64,000 bases of DNA from Propionispora vibrioides (GTDB taxonomy: Bacteria > Bacillota > Negativicutes > Propionisporales > Propionisporaceae): contig NZ_FODY01000007.1 in NCBI RefSeq assembly GCF_900110485.1, positions 62,001-126,000 of the forward strand, in the 5' to 3' direction. Positions 55,466-64,000 of the stretch are shown piece after piece. The first letter of the stretch is position 1; each line of letters begins with the position of its first letter. A model generated the notes under the pieces. The model did not search any database. It saw only the letters and a program-made list of their open reading frames with translations, and was not told the DNA's origin. Made by a program: the position numbers and the translations under genes.

Positions 55466-58153
55466 GCCCTGCTTATTCTTCTGCAGCACGGCAACAACAC
55501 TTTTTAATAATCTGGCCCTGTTTAATTTACCTTCATATAAATCAAATCCGGCCCGCAAGCCTCTTTCCCGGTTGGTTGCACCGCTTAAGGAAGTCAGGGC
55601 AATCACCGGTAAATGCTTAAGCTCCTCCCGCGCCCGGATGGTTCGTACCAACTCCAGTCCGTCCATCCGGGGCATCTCCACATCACTGACAACCACATCA
55701 AAAACCTGACTGGACAAGGCCGCCAGCGCTTGTACCCCATCCTCCACCACCACAACCTCGTAGCCATCACTTTCCAGATAGCTTTTGGTCACACGGGCGA
55801 AAAAGGGAGTATCCTCGGCCAGTAAAATTTTCGCCCGCCGTGGTGCCACAGCGGCCGCCTGCTCCGCCGGAAACTGCTGGGAGGCCTGATAATATTCGGG
55901 TACCGCCGCCTGAAACAGAGCATACATATCCAGCAGCGTGACGATATGGCCGTTCACCAGAATAGAACCCAGGGCGCTCTGTCCACTGATATGGCAGCCC
56001 TCCAGTTGGATCGGCGTGGAAACCACATCATAAATTTCCTCGGCCATAATGCCAACCGGGAATCTGACAAACCGGGGCAAAATGACATACACCCAGTTAC
56101 GCTTAGTCTTCCGCCTGCCGAGTGGCAAATGATATTCCGGCCGGATAACACGGATAATCCGTCCCTGAAAGGTAATATACTGCTGCGAACCGATTTTCTG
56201 CAAGGCCGTTGCCGCCACCTTCTCCACTCTGGCCACCATCGACAGGTCAACCCCCAGCATTTCGCCGCCGGAGGTCCTAAACAGCAGCAGCCCCGTCTCC
56301 TCCGGCCGGGAGGTTTCCTCCGCTGTCGGCCGCAGCTGTTCGTCCTGCAGCCGCAGCTTAGCTTTCAGGTGGACATGTTCCAAATCGAGGATCATCGCAA
56401 TCCGTCCGTCACCCAGCACGGTTACCCCGGAATAGCAGCCGCTGGTTTTCAGGGCGGCCGGAACCGGCTTTACCAGAATTTCCTCGGTGTCATAAACGGC
56501 ATCCACCGCCAGGCCGTACCACAAGCTGCCGCTCTTAATTACCAGAATGCGAAAGGTCCGGGTTTCATCGGCGAAATAAGCCGCGCTGTCGGTATTATTT
56601 CCGTCCATTTCGAGAATATCGGCGAGCCGGACCAGTGGCAACAGCCGGTTACGCAACCGCAACACCGGCGAGGTCTGAATAAATTCAATCCGTTTTTGCC
56701 GTTGATTGCCTGGCTGCAGCAACACCAATTCCTTGACATTGGCCTGCGGGATGGCAAAGGCCTCGCCTGCCGCTTCCACAATAAAGGAAGAAATAATGAC
56801 CAAGGTCAGCGGCAGCAGCAGACGAAACGTGGTACCCCGCTCTCTGGTGGTGAACACCTCCACTTTACCGCCCAGTTTTTCAATGTTGGTTTTGACCACA
56901 TCCATGCCGACGCCCCGACCGGATACGGCGGTAACCTGGTCAGCGGTGGAAAACCCCGGTTTCATAATGAAGCTCAGCAAATCGCTTTCCTTTAACAGCG
57001 CTGCTTCCGTTTCCGTCACCCAGCCTCTGGCCACCGCCTTGGTTCTGATTTTCTCCAGATCAATGCCGGTCCCGTCATCCTGGATATCAATCACTACCCG
57101 GCCGCTCTCATGGTAGGCGTGCAGCAGCAGCGTCGCCGGCAGGCGCTTGCCCTTGTCCAGCCTAACTTGAGGCAACTCGATGCCATGGTCCAGGGCATTG
57201 CGTACCAGGTGAGTCATTGGATCGACCAGCGCTTCAATGATGGAACGGTCCATTTCCACGTTCATCCCCTGAGTAACCAGTTCTACCTCTTTCCCTAAAC
57301 TGCGCGCCAATTCCCGGACAATGCGGGGAAACTTATTAAATACATTGGCTACAGGCTGCATTCTGGCCTTCATAACCTTTTCCTGCAGTTTGGTTGTCAG
57401 ACTGTCGATGCCATGGGTTACCACATCCAGTTGCGGCGCTTCGCAGCCGATGCTTTCGGTAATACGTAGCAGTTGATTGCGTCGCAAAACCATTTCACCG
57501 ATAATATTCAGCAGATCGTCGAGTAGTGCTACCTTGACCCGGACGCTTTCCTCAAACAAGCCGTTTTTCGCCCGGCCGGCCTCGGTATAGGGCTCTTTTA
57601 CCGCGCTATTGCCGGACGCCGGTACGGTATTTTGATTACCAGGTACTGGTAGGATTTCAGCCTGCGGCGCCAGTGCTTGTGCTGCGGCAACCTCCTGAGC
57701 GGCATCACCGGTCAACTGGTCCCACAGATCCCAAACACCCTGCGGACTTTCCATACTGGACAGTTCTTCCTGCGCTTCACCGTTCAGAGCGTTCAGAACG
57801 CCCAGAGGCCCCTCAATGGCGATGAATTCCTGATCGGCAGGATTATTCACCAACTCTTTCAACTGATCGGCAGCCGTTAACAGTCCGTCAATCATCGCTA
57901 CGGTAATACAGCAATCCTGATTGCGCAGTCTTCCCAGCAGCGTTTCCATTGCGTGCGTCAGGGTTACGATTTTATCCATTTCAAAAAAACCGGCCGTCCC
58001 CTTGATACTGTGAACGGCGCGAAACAGCTCATTTAGCAGGGGCGTCTCGTAACTGCCCTCTTCCAGGCGCAGCAACCCGGCCTCCAGCGTTCCGATATGT
58101 CCTTTGGCCTCTTCAATAAATTCTTGCAGTAATTCCTGACCGAAATCCATCAT
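55463..58153 (-). CDS. cheA: CheA-type hybrid histidine kinase with two CheW domains and a receiver
   Basis: An 896-residue cytosolic kinase. The order is HPt (His48 in LFRAVHSIKGTAGFFEMD), dimerisation and ATPase domains (LVRNALDHGIELP, DDGTGIDLEKI, SGRGVGMDVVKTNIEKLGG), a first CheW domain near 445-580, a second near 615-755 (ISGQSALGSILVNGHIVTLL), and a C-terminal receiver (ILLAEDTPFFARVTKSYL with VVSDVEMPRMDGLEL). No P2 domain is obvious. The ATG chosen has GAGTGG five bases ahead. With the Cache receptor upstream and two REC proteins downstream it forms a chemosensory-type array feeding cyclic di-GMP. Confidence 0.93.
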   Translation of the reverse strand: MMDFGQELLQEFIEEAKGHIGTLEAGLLRLEEGSYETPLLNELFRAVHSIKGTAGFFEMDKIVTLTHAMETLLGRLRNQDCCITVAMIDGLLTAADQLKELVNNPADQEFIAIEGPLGVLNALNGEAQEELSSMESPQGVWDLWDQLTGDAAQEVAAAQALAPQAEILPVPGNQNTVPASGNSAVKEPYTEAGRAKNGLFEESVRVKVALLDDLLNIIGEMVLRRNQLLRITESIGCEAPQLDVVTHGIDSLTTKLQEKVMKARMQPVANVFNKFPRIVRELARSLGKEVELVTQGMNVEMDRSIIEALVDPMTHLVRNALDHGIELPQVRLDKGKRLPATLLLHAYHESGRVVIDIQDDGTGIDLEKIRTKAVARGWVTETEAALLKESDLLSFIMKPGFSTADQVTAVSGRGVGMDVVKTNIEKLGGKVEVFTTRERGTTFRLLLPLTLVIISSFIVEAAGEAFAIPQANVKELVLLQPGNQRQKRIEFIQTSPVLRLRNRLLPLVRLADILEMDGNNTDSAAYFADETRTFRILVIKSGSLWYGLAVDAVYDTEEILVKPVPAALKTSGCYSGVTVLGDGRIAMILDLEHVHLKAKLRLQDEQLRPTAEETSRPEETGLLLFRTSGGEMLGVDLSMVARVEKVAATALQKIGSQQYITFQGRIIRVIRPEYHLPLGRRKTKRNWVYVILPRFVRFPVGIMAEEIYDVVSTPIQLEGCHISGQSALGSILVNGHIVTLLDMYALFQAAVPEYYQASQQFPAEQAAAVAPRRAKILLAEDTPFFARVTKSYLESDGYEVVVVEDGVQALAALSSQVFDVVVSDVEMPRMDGLELVRTIRAREELKHLPVIALTSLSGATNRERGLRAGFDLYEGKLNRARLLKSVVAVLQKNKQG

Positions 58154-58254
58154 TGTCACCACTCATTTTTTGATCTGCCGGCTGGCGCAGCCTGTCTGTG
58201 CCACCTTCCGGCGCGGACGCCGCTGCTGCCGGGAAATATGGCTGTCGCGGGTGC

Positions 58255-60576
58255 TTAGACCTTAAACTGTTCTACCAGCCGTTCCAGATGGCGGGCTGTT
58301 TCGCCCAGTTCACTGGCGGAGCCGCTGGTGTGTGAAGCGGTGGCAGCCATATCCGCCGTGGCGGCATCGGCTTCCTGAATACTTTCCGTAATATTTTGCG
58401 TCCCTTGCGCGATTTCTTTGGTTGCCAGGGCGATATTCCCCATCACCGCAGCCATTTGATCAGCACTTTTCGCCATTTCCATTGCTTTGATCGAAATATC
58501 CGCCGTGGCCTCATCCACCTGTCTGACCCCTTCCGAAGCCGCTACCGCCATTTGCGAGACCTGTTGGGCATGGGCTGCGATATCACTGATTTCCTTGCTG
58601 ATACCCGCCACTTCCTGGACGCCGGCCGTCATCGCCGTCGTGATATCGCCGACGCTATGCGATTGTTCGGCCACTGCCGAAGCAATCGTGCGGGTAATGC
58701 CGGTCGTTTCCGTGATAACCGTGGCAATTTTCCCCACCGCACCGACTGCTGCCCCCATATCGCTGTGCATTTCCTCGATTTGCTGGGCAATATGCCTTGT
58801 TTCTTCCGCCGTCCGTTTCGCCAATTCCTTGACCTCGGCCGCCACTACGGCAAAACCCTTGCCTGCCTCGCCGGCCCCGGCCGCCTCAATAGTCGCGTTT
58901 AACGCCAGCATATTGGTTTGCTCGGCGATATTACGAATTACGTCGACAATTTGATTAATTCGTTTCGTTGTGGTACTTAGTTTTTGGATGATAGCCGTCG
59001 TTTCCTGCGACTGATTTTCTGCCGCCAGCGTTATCTGAATGGATCTGTCACATTGCTGGCCGACCTGACTAAGTGAATGGCTGATTTCTTGTACCGCCCG
59101 GTCTACATCCTCCATGGAGGCGGAGACATCGCCGGCCGCAACGGCCACACGGTTGATACTTTGCGATATTTCCTCCACTACGTCGCTGACCTGATCCACC
59201 TGTCCGGCAATCCGGCTGGTCGTTTCCGCCACATGCTGCGAGGCAGCCGACATCCCATTCGCCAGCCCGGCCACCGCGTCCACACTATGGCTTACCTCTT
59301 CGGCCGAGCTGGCCGTTTCCTCAATGCCGGCCGAAATTTCTTCCACTGTGGCGCTGATTGTCGATATCTGGGCGCTCATTTGCTCACTATTGGCCGCCAA
59401 GGTAGTCGAAACATCAATCAGGTCGACCGAAGATTCCTTCAACTGCCCCGTCGTCTGCCGGATATCCCCAACCATGCCGCCCAGTACCTGCAGTGTATGG
59501 TTCACTGCGCCGGTCAGCGCCCCAATTTCATCGTTGGCGTATACCTTGCCGCGCACCGTAAAATCACCGGTTTCCACTAAAGCCATCATGGACTGAAAAT
59601 CATTAAGCGGCCGAATGATCAGTCTGGTGAGCAGCAACCCGGTCATCCCGATAATCAATATAGCCACAATCAACGGCGTCAGAAGGGAGATGCGGGTAAT
59701 CGCCGTCAACTGTCCCTGCACTTCGTCCGCCGGTACCGAGGCCACCAAGGCCCAGCTGCCGCCGGACACCGGCGCATACCCTGCATACTTGTCCACATTA
59801 CCCCAACGGTAAGGAGTAATGCCGCTCTCTCCCTGCAAGGCCTGTGTTAATGCCTGCTGCAGGCGGGAATCGCCTTCTTTGAGAAAATTGCTTTTCATTG
59901 CCACATTCTTATCCGGATGGGCAATGACCAGCCCGTCGCCCTGGACCAAAAAAGCATAGCCCGTTTTATATACCTTGGTTCCGGTAACCTTCTGCATCAA
60001 TTTTTCAATATTCATACTGCCGCCAATCATGCCGATTACCCGGCCATCCCGTTTAAGCGGTACGGCTACGACAACCACCAGATTTCCCGAGGTTTTAGAG
60101 ATAACCGGATCGGAAACCACTGTCTTTCCTTTCATAACTTCGGGAAAATACACGCGGTCACTGATGTTGGCACCGCCCTGAATAATCCCGCCTCCGTCAT
60201 TGCGGGTGGCCGAGAAATAATCGCCCTTTTCATTAGCTACAAACAGGACATCATAATCGGTTGCCCGGGCCATCTCACGGGCCAGATACGGCCAGGTCCG
60301 TGCAGCATTGCCCACCTCTACCAGGGGGGAGTTGGCCAAGGTGGTAATATAGGACTTCTGCTCATCCAGCCACAGCCCCACCTCCTGGCCTGAACTGACG
60401 GCTAACGCCTGAATAGACTGTTCGGTATTCTCCACCAACGCCTTTTGTGCCGTCTCATAAATCAGAAACGATGATAACGCAAGTCCGGCTACGACGGCGA
60501 CCACCAGAATTCCGATTAACTTTTTTCTAATACTGTGCATACCCTTACTTGCCTTTGTCCGTCCACCTGTTCCCAT
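58255..60576 (-). CDS. Methyl-accepting chemotaxis protein with dCache sensor
   Basis: A 773-residue receptor. Membrane helices lie at about 17-40 and 308-335. The outer dCache domain has AREMARATDYDVLFVANEKG, the motif DRVYFPEVMKGKTVVSDPVI and IGMIGGSMNIEKL. A HAMP region (PLNDFQSMMALVETGDFTVR) and the signalling domain with AEQTNMLALNATIEAAGAGE follow. The ATG at 60576 has GGGAGG nine bases ahead; the common start MHSIRKK lies 12 codons inside and is an alternative. Ligands of such domains are often amino acids or organic acids. It lies 100 bp upstream of cheA. Confidence 0.92.
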   Translation of the reverse strand: MGTGGRTKASKGMHSIRKKLIGILVVAVVAGLALSSFLIYETAQKALVENTEQSIQALAVSSGQEVGLWLDEQKSYITTLANSPLVEVGNAARTWPYLAREMARATDYDVLFVANEKGDYFSATRNDGGGIIQGGANISDRVYFPEVMKGKTVVSDPVISKTSGNLVVVVAVPLKRDGRVIGMIGGSMNIEKLMQKVTGTKVYKTGYAFLVQGDGLVIAHPDKNVAMKSNFLKEGDSRLQQALTQALQGESGITPYRWGNVDKYAGYAPVSGGSWALVASVPADEVQGQLTAITRISLLTPLIVAILIIGMTGLLLTRLIIRPLNDFQSMMALVETGDFTVRGKVYANDEIGALTGAVNHTLQVLGGMVGDIRQTTGQLKESSVDLIDVSTTLAANSEQMSAQISTISATVEEISAGIEETASSAEEVSHSVDAVAGLANGMSAASQHVAETTSRIAGQVDQVSDVVEEISQSINRVAVAAGDVSASMEDVDRAVQEISHSLSQVGQQCDRSIQITLAAENQSQETTAIIQKLSTTTKRINQIVDVIRNIAEQTNMLALNATIEAAGAGEAGKGFAVVAAEVKELAKRTAEETRHIAQQIEEMHSDMGAAVGAVGKIATVITETTGITRTIASAVAEQSHSVGDITTAMTAGVQEVAGISKEISDIAAHAQQVSQMAVAASEGVRQVDEATADISIKAMEMAKSADQMAAVMGNIALATKEIAQGTQNITESIQEADAATADMAATASHTSGSASELGETARHLERLVEQFKV

Positions 60577-60896
60577 GCTGTCTGGCCTCCCGCAAAATAA
60601 CATAATTCTACAAAGTATGAACTATTTATACAGTCGTCCTGTATTTTCCTGTATGATTGCCCGGATTGTCTGCTATTCTCACGTAAGATTATCTTTCTGG
60701 ATAACCCATTCCCCTTCTGCTTATCCTCTTGGATAACACTTGCCCCGACAACAAACTCCGCAACTTCCCGCACCAATAATCTGCCAGCCCGGGCCGGCAG
60801 GAAACAACCCTCTCACAGGGAAATAAACATAATATATCTACCGTCTTACCCGCGCAGCAACCCGATAGACCATGCAGAACAAGAGGTGTCAGTCCC
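60577..60896. promoter_or_regulatory. Divergent promoter region of the receptor and REC-PucR genes
   Basis: The 320 bp gap shows no gene or repeat of families A to D. Two GGATAAC motifs near 60702 and 60732 are direct repeats on plus and could bind a regulator. No clear promoter was identified. Confidence 0.35.
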
Positions 60897-62111
60897 GTGA
60901 TAAAAACCATTCTTATCGACGATGAACCGCCGGCACTCGAGGTATTATCCCACCTGCTCCGGCAATATCCTGTTCTTGAGATCGTAGGTGAATATACCGA
61001 TATCGAGGCAGCCTGTCAGCGGCTCCGGCAGGAGCCGGTACAACTGGTCTTCCTGGACATACACATGCCGCCGGCCAACGGCCTCGACGCCGCCAGAAGA
61101 ATGTATCAATACCAGAATAACCTGGCCATTGTCTTTGTTACCGCCCATAATCAGTTCGCCCTGCAGGCCTTCGAAGTCAACGCTGTTGACTATATTGTTA
61201 AACCGGTCATCAAACGACGGCTCGATGCCACCATCGAGAAAATTATGAGCAAGTGCCCGCCGGCTGCTTACGAACCACTGCCCAAGCGGCAGGGTGAATT
61301 TTTAAACCGTCTGCTTGGCGGGACGCTGACCGTCGACAAAGAAATAGCCGGGCAGGCCCGGCAGTTGGAGCTTGATGCTACCCAGCCCTTTTCCCTCTTT
61401 TTTCTGCTGCCGAATACCTGGGACAAAACACCGGCTACCAACTGCCGCGCCGCTATGCTTGACACATTGACCGGCGGTTCCCTGCTGGCCTGGGAAACAC
61501 CCCAGGGCTTAGGCGTACTGGATTTTTCCTCCGTCCCCGCCGGCAGTGGCAAGGAAACGGAACGGCTTGCCGCCGACCGCCTGAAAACCTTGCTGGACGC
61601 CCGCTTCCCCCACGCAATCAGGGCGGTTGGAATTGCCCAGCAGAGGGGAGACCTGCGCAGCCTTGCCGACAGATACCGGGAGGCCCGCAATGCCGCCTTG
61701 ATCGGCATACGAATATCCCCTCAGGCAGGAATTTATCACTTCCTGGACAGTGGACTGCAGGTGACATTAGCCCATTATATTCCGCAGGCAAAAATGGATG
61801 CCCTGATTAATGATACCTTCGGCAAACTGCTTCGCTATGACCAGCAAAACGGCACCGAACTGTTTGCTACGCTCGAAGCTATCTTGCTGAACGACAGCCT
61901 GCAGGTAGTGGCGGAAAAGCTGTTTATTCATTATAAAACCGTCTTGTTCCGCAAGCAGTCGATTGAAAAAATCCTGGGGTTCCCCCTGAATTCTTTTACG
62001 GGGCGCACAACCTTAGGCGTCGCCCTGACTTTGCTTTATTTAAATCAGCTTCCCTCTGCCACCACTGCCCCGTCAGCCACAGCGGCTGATAAAAATAAAA
62101 CCAGGGCGTAG
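60897..62111 (+). CDS. Response regulator with PucR/CdaR-type helix-turn-helix output
   Basis: A 404-residue protein. The receiver (1-120) has TILIDDEPPALEVLSHLLRQ, the acceptor Asp in LVFLDIHMPPANGL and Lys in VDYIVKPVIKRRLD. A middle domain of about 180 residues (VDKEIAGQARQLELDATQPF onward) resembles the GGDEF-like region of CdaR regulators. The C-terminal HTH_30 is LEAILLNDSLQVVAEKLFIH and YKTVLFRKQSIEKILGF. The start is GTG at 60897 with AGAGGTG upstream. The convergent double kinase is its probable partner. LytTR-type receivers are common with such kinases; a PucR-type output is unusual. Confidence 0.87.
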   Translation: MIKTILIDDEPPALEVLSHLLRQYPVLEIVGEYTDIEAACQRLRQEPVQLVFLDIHMPPANGLDAARRMYQYQNNLAIVFVTAHNQFALQAFEVNAVDYIVKPVIKRRLDATIEKIMSKCPPAAYEPLPKRQGEFLNRLLGGTLTVDKEIAGQARQLELDATQPFSLFFLLPNTWDKTPATNCRAAMLDTLTGGSLLAWETPQGLGVLDFSSVPAGSGKETERLAADRLKTLLDARFPHAIRAVGIAQQRGDLRSLADRYREARNAALIGIRISPQAGIYHFLDSGLQVTLAHYIPQAKMDALINDTFGKLLRYDQQNGTELFATLEAILLNDSLQVVAEKLFIHYKTVLFRKQSIEKILGFPLNSFTGRTTLGVALTLLYLNQLPSATTAPSATAADKNKTRA

Positions 62112-62147
62112 GTACATCTCCCCGGAAGGAAGCCCTACACCCTGCAC

Positions 62148-62289
62148 TAATACCGCAACAACCCTAATCCCGGATAATGACGGTATATTTTCCGTAACAC
62201 TATATTTATTGTCGGTCGGCATACGTTTGGTATGCCTTTTTCCTCCGCCTTGCTTTACGGAAAATCCCCTTTAAAGCTGATTCGGCCTA
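62148..62289 (-). repeat. Family C repeat, copy C8
   Basis: Ends TAATACCGCAACAACCCTAA and, complemented, TAGGCCGAATCAGCTTTAAA. The core has GGCATACGTTTGGTATGCCT and CCTCCGCCTTGC. The right terminal CTA is the complement of the TAG stop of the kinase gene. Confidence 0.82.
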
Positions 62290-64000
62290 CCCTGCCGGTT
62301 CCGCCGTAACAGGAATCCGAAAAGTTACGGTGGTTCCCTTGCCCACCTCGCTGACAAGTGTCAGCTTTTGCCCATAAAAGGAGAGTAAACGCCGGTTGAT
62401 ATTTCGCAAACCAATCCCGTCATTCGCCCTGTCGGCATCAGCCAATAGGCTGGACAGCCGGTCAGCCGGAATTCCCACACCGCTATCGGCAACCGTTATG
62501 ACCGCATTGTCCTTATCCTTTTCCACCGCGATCCGGACCCGGCCTCTGCCGCCTTGTCTCATAATACCATGCTGAATCGCATTTTCTACTAACGGTTGGA
62601 TGGTTAGCGGCAAAATATGGCCTTGCAATACATCGGGATCAATAGCATATTCTACCTCCAGCCTGTCGCCAAAACGGGCTTTTTCCAGTTCTACATAGGA
62701 ATGCACCAATTCCAGTTCATTCTCCAGGCTGGTATAAACCGAAGTTCCTCGGATTTCAAAGCTTTTACGCAAATAATTGCTGAATTCGCTCAGCAGCATC
62801 CCGGCTTTTTCCCCGTCGGTATAGCAAAAGGCAACAATGGTATTGAGCGCATTATACAGAAAATGCGGCTTGATCTGGGATTGCAGAAAGGCCATTTCCG
62901 CCCGGACAACATCCTTTACGGCCTTTTGCAGGGACAACAGCGTCCCGACCCGTGACCTGATTTCCTGGCTGGCAAACGGTTTGGCAACAAAATCATTGGC
63001 TCCGGCGGCAAAAGCGGCGGCAATATCCTCCTGTGAATTGCAGGCTGTCAGGATGATGATCGGCAACTCCAGCATGGAATACCTGTTCCTGATCTGGCGG
63101 CACAGTTCGTAGCCCGACATATCCGGCAGCATCACATCCAACAGCACCAAGTCCGGACTGTTTGCCGACCCGGTCTGCGCCAACGCCTCCGCCGCCGTCG
63201 CCGCCGTAAGAATATTATAGTCATCCTTGGCAAATACCCGGAGCACCACCTGCAGATTAGACGGTTCATCATCCACTGCCAAAATAGTAAACTCGCCATT
63301 TTTTAATGTCTGCAGCGGCAGCACTGACTCCAAAGGCTGAAGCTGTCTATCTGTCTGACGGCCGGCGGCCGTGTCTGCCGGCTCCGTGGCTGTCTGGCTG
63401 ACCGCCAGTTCAAAAACAAACCGGGACCCCACACCGGATTCCGACCAGTCAAGCCACAGTTTTCCTCCCATCAGTTCGATTAATTGACGGGAAATTGTTA
63501 GCCCGATTCCCGTGCCCCCCCGTCTATGCTCGGCTTGCTCAAAGGCGTCAAATATCTTTTCCCGCAGCCCTGCCGGTATGCCGCAGCCCGTATCCTCCAC
63601 GGCAATTCGCAAGCAACTGCCCTGGCTGCCCTGGCTTTCAGCCTTAACCCGGATTTCCCCCTCACGGGTAAATTTCACGGCATTACCGATCAAATTGAAT
63701 AAGACCTGCCGGAGTCTGTCCTCATCGGCCACAATAGTCGGCAGCGTGTCCGGCAATTCCTGCGCCAGCCGGACTTTTCCCGGCGGCAGCAAATACCCGG
63801 CAACATCCAATACGGCGCCAATGACCGGCCGGATATCCACCGGCGCCAGCTGCAGCCGGACTTCCCGGTTTTTAAGCCTGGAAAAATCCAGAATATCATT
63901 GATAAGATTAGTCAGCCTTCGGCTAATGGAAACTATTTGCTGCCAGTGTTCGGCCTGGTGGGAATTTACCGGATTATCCGAACTTTCCAAAGCGGCTTCC
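62287..64000 (-). CDS. Hybrid double sensor kinase, 5' end outside the window
   Basis: The frame is open from the right edge to a TAG at 62287, about 571 codons. Visible order: end of a HisKA dimerisation helix (LTNLINDILDFSRLKNREVR), a first ATPase (LFNLIGNAVKF, DTGCGIPAGLR, GTGIGLTISRQ), a receiver (ILAVDDEPSNLQVVLRV, LVLLDVMLPDMSGY, DFVAKPF), then a LytS-type kinase core (LQSQIKPHFLYNALNTIVAF) and a second ATPase (PLVENAIQHGIM, GIGLRNINRRL). The phosphorylated His of the first kinase and any sensor domain lie beyond the window. Two kinases and a receiver in one chain imply internal phosphate flow, and the convergent REC-PucR protein is the likely output. Confidence 0.9.
   Translation of the reverse strand, partial: EAALESSDNPVNSHQAEHWQQIVSISRRLTNLINDILDFSRLKNREVRLQLAPVDIRPVIGAVLDVAGYLLPPGKVRLAQELPDTLPTIVADEDRLRQVLFNLIGNAVKFTREGEIRVKAESQGSQGSCLRIAVEDTGCGIPAGLREKIFDAFEQAEHRRGGTGIGLTISRQLIELMGGKLWLDWSESGVGSRFVFELAVSQTATEPADTAAGRQTDRQLQPLESVLPLQTLKNGEFTILAVDDEPSNLQVVLRVFAKDDYNILTAATAAEALAQTGSANSPDLVLLDVMLPDMSGYELCRQIRNRYSMLELPIIILTACNSQEDIAAAFAAGANDFVAKPFASQEIRSRVGTLLSLQKAVKDVVRAEMAFLQSQIKPHFLYNALNTIVAFCYTDGEKAGMLLSEFSNYLRKSFEIRGTSVYTSLENELELVHSYVELEKARFGDRLEVEYAIDPDVLQGHILPLTIQPLVENAIQHGIMRQGGRGRVRIAVEKDKDNAVITVADSGVGIPADRLSSLLADADRANDGIGLRNINRRLLSFYGQKLTLVSEVGKGTTVTFRIPVTAEPAG

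Overview
The window reads as chromosome of a diderm, endospore-forming Firmicute of the class Negativicutes, most likely the Sporomusaceae. Sporulation and germination genes (spoIID and a gerA-gerC-gerB set) occur beside a small outer-membrane beta-barrel protein ending in Tyr-Thr-Phe. Gene order argS-rpoE-pyrG and the T-box and lysine riboswitches are Firmicute-like. Base composition is moderately GC-rich apart from one AT-rich methyltransferase gene. The taxonomic placement is an inference from gene content, not a database match.

Layout. 1-10 kb, all on the minus strand: a large lipoprotein cut by the window edge, a Yip1-type membrane protein, sppA, pyrG, rpoE, argS, a DUF1934 gene and spoIID. 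10.5-16.7 kb: outer-membrane protein, REC-CheX and CheX proteins, a small XRE regulator, a methyl-accepting chemotaxis protein, a VOC protein and a metallo-beta-lactamase protein. 16.9-19.3 kb: rpiB and a TalC-type transaldolase, divergent from a DeoR regulator. 19.4-27.1 kb: germination receptor operon with an extra 41-residue membrane peptide, a CNNM/HlyC-type protein and pgm. 27.9-34 kb: a small exported protein, the AT-rich methyltransferase, a manganese exporter behind a yybP-ykoY riboswitch, lysP behind a lysine riboswitch, and a second amino-acid permease. 34.4-48 kb: a GGDEF/HD-GYP protein with a SiaC-like partner, cyclophilin, EamA transporter, Uup, YaiI, topB, an exonuclease, divergent Crp/ferredoxin genes, and leuA behind a leucine T-box. 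48-53 kb: L,D-transpeptidase, a 59-residue protein, a YitT protein and feoA with a feoB split into two genes. 53-64 kb: a signalling block with REC-GGDEF, a REC protein, CheA-REC, a Cache chemoreceptor, a REC-PucR regulator and a double-kinase sensor cut by the right edge.

The most unusual content is non-coding. At least 18 palindromic elements, mostly 140-170 bp, sit in the intergenic spaces. I sort them by ends and cores into families A (5), B (2) and C (11). They share internal modules, end in TA-containing inverted repeats, and look like TA-targeting miniature transposable elements. One C element is inserted inside an A element. Four C elements have their terminal TA inside the stop codon of the neighbouring gene, and one A element supplies the last codons of a crp gene. 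Others form the whole leader of sppA, spoIID or a small gene. No transposase is present in the window.

Regulation is rich in cis-acting RNA: manganese, lysine and tRNA-Leu sensors each have a visible terminator. Paired GTTAGC-N4-GCTAAC palindromes precede feoAB. Translation starts were chosen by ribosome-binding sites and family lengths; all functions are assigned by reading motifs, without database searches.
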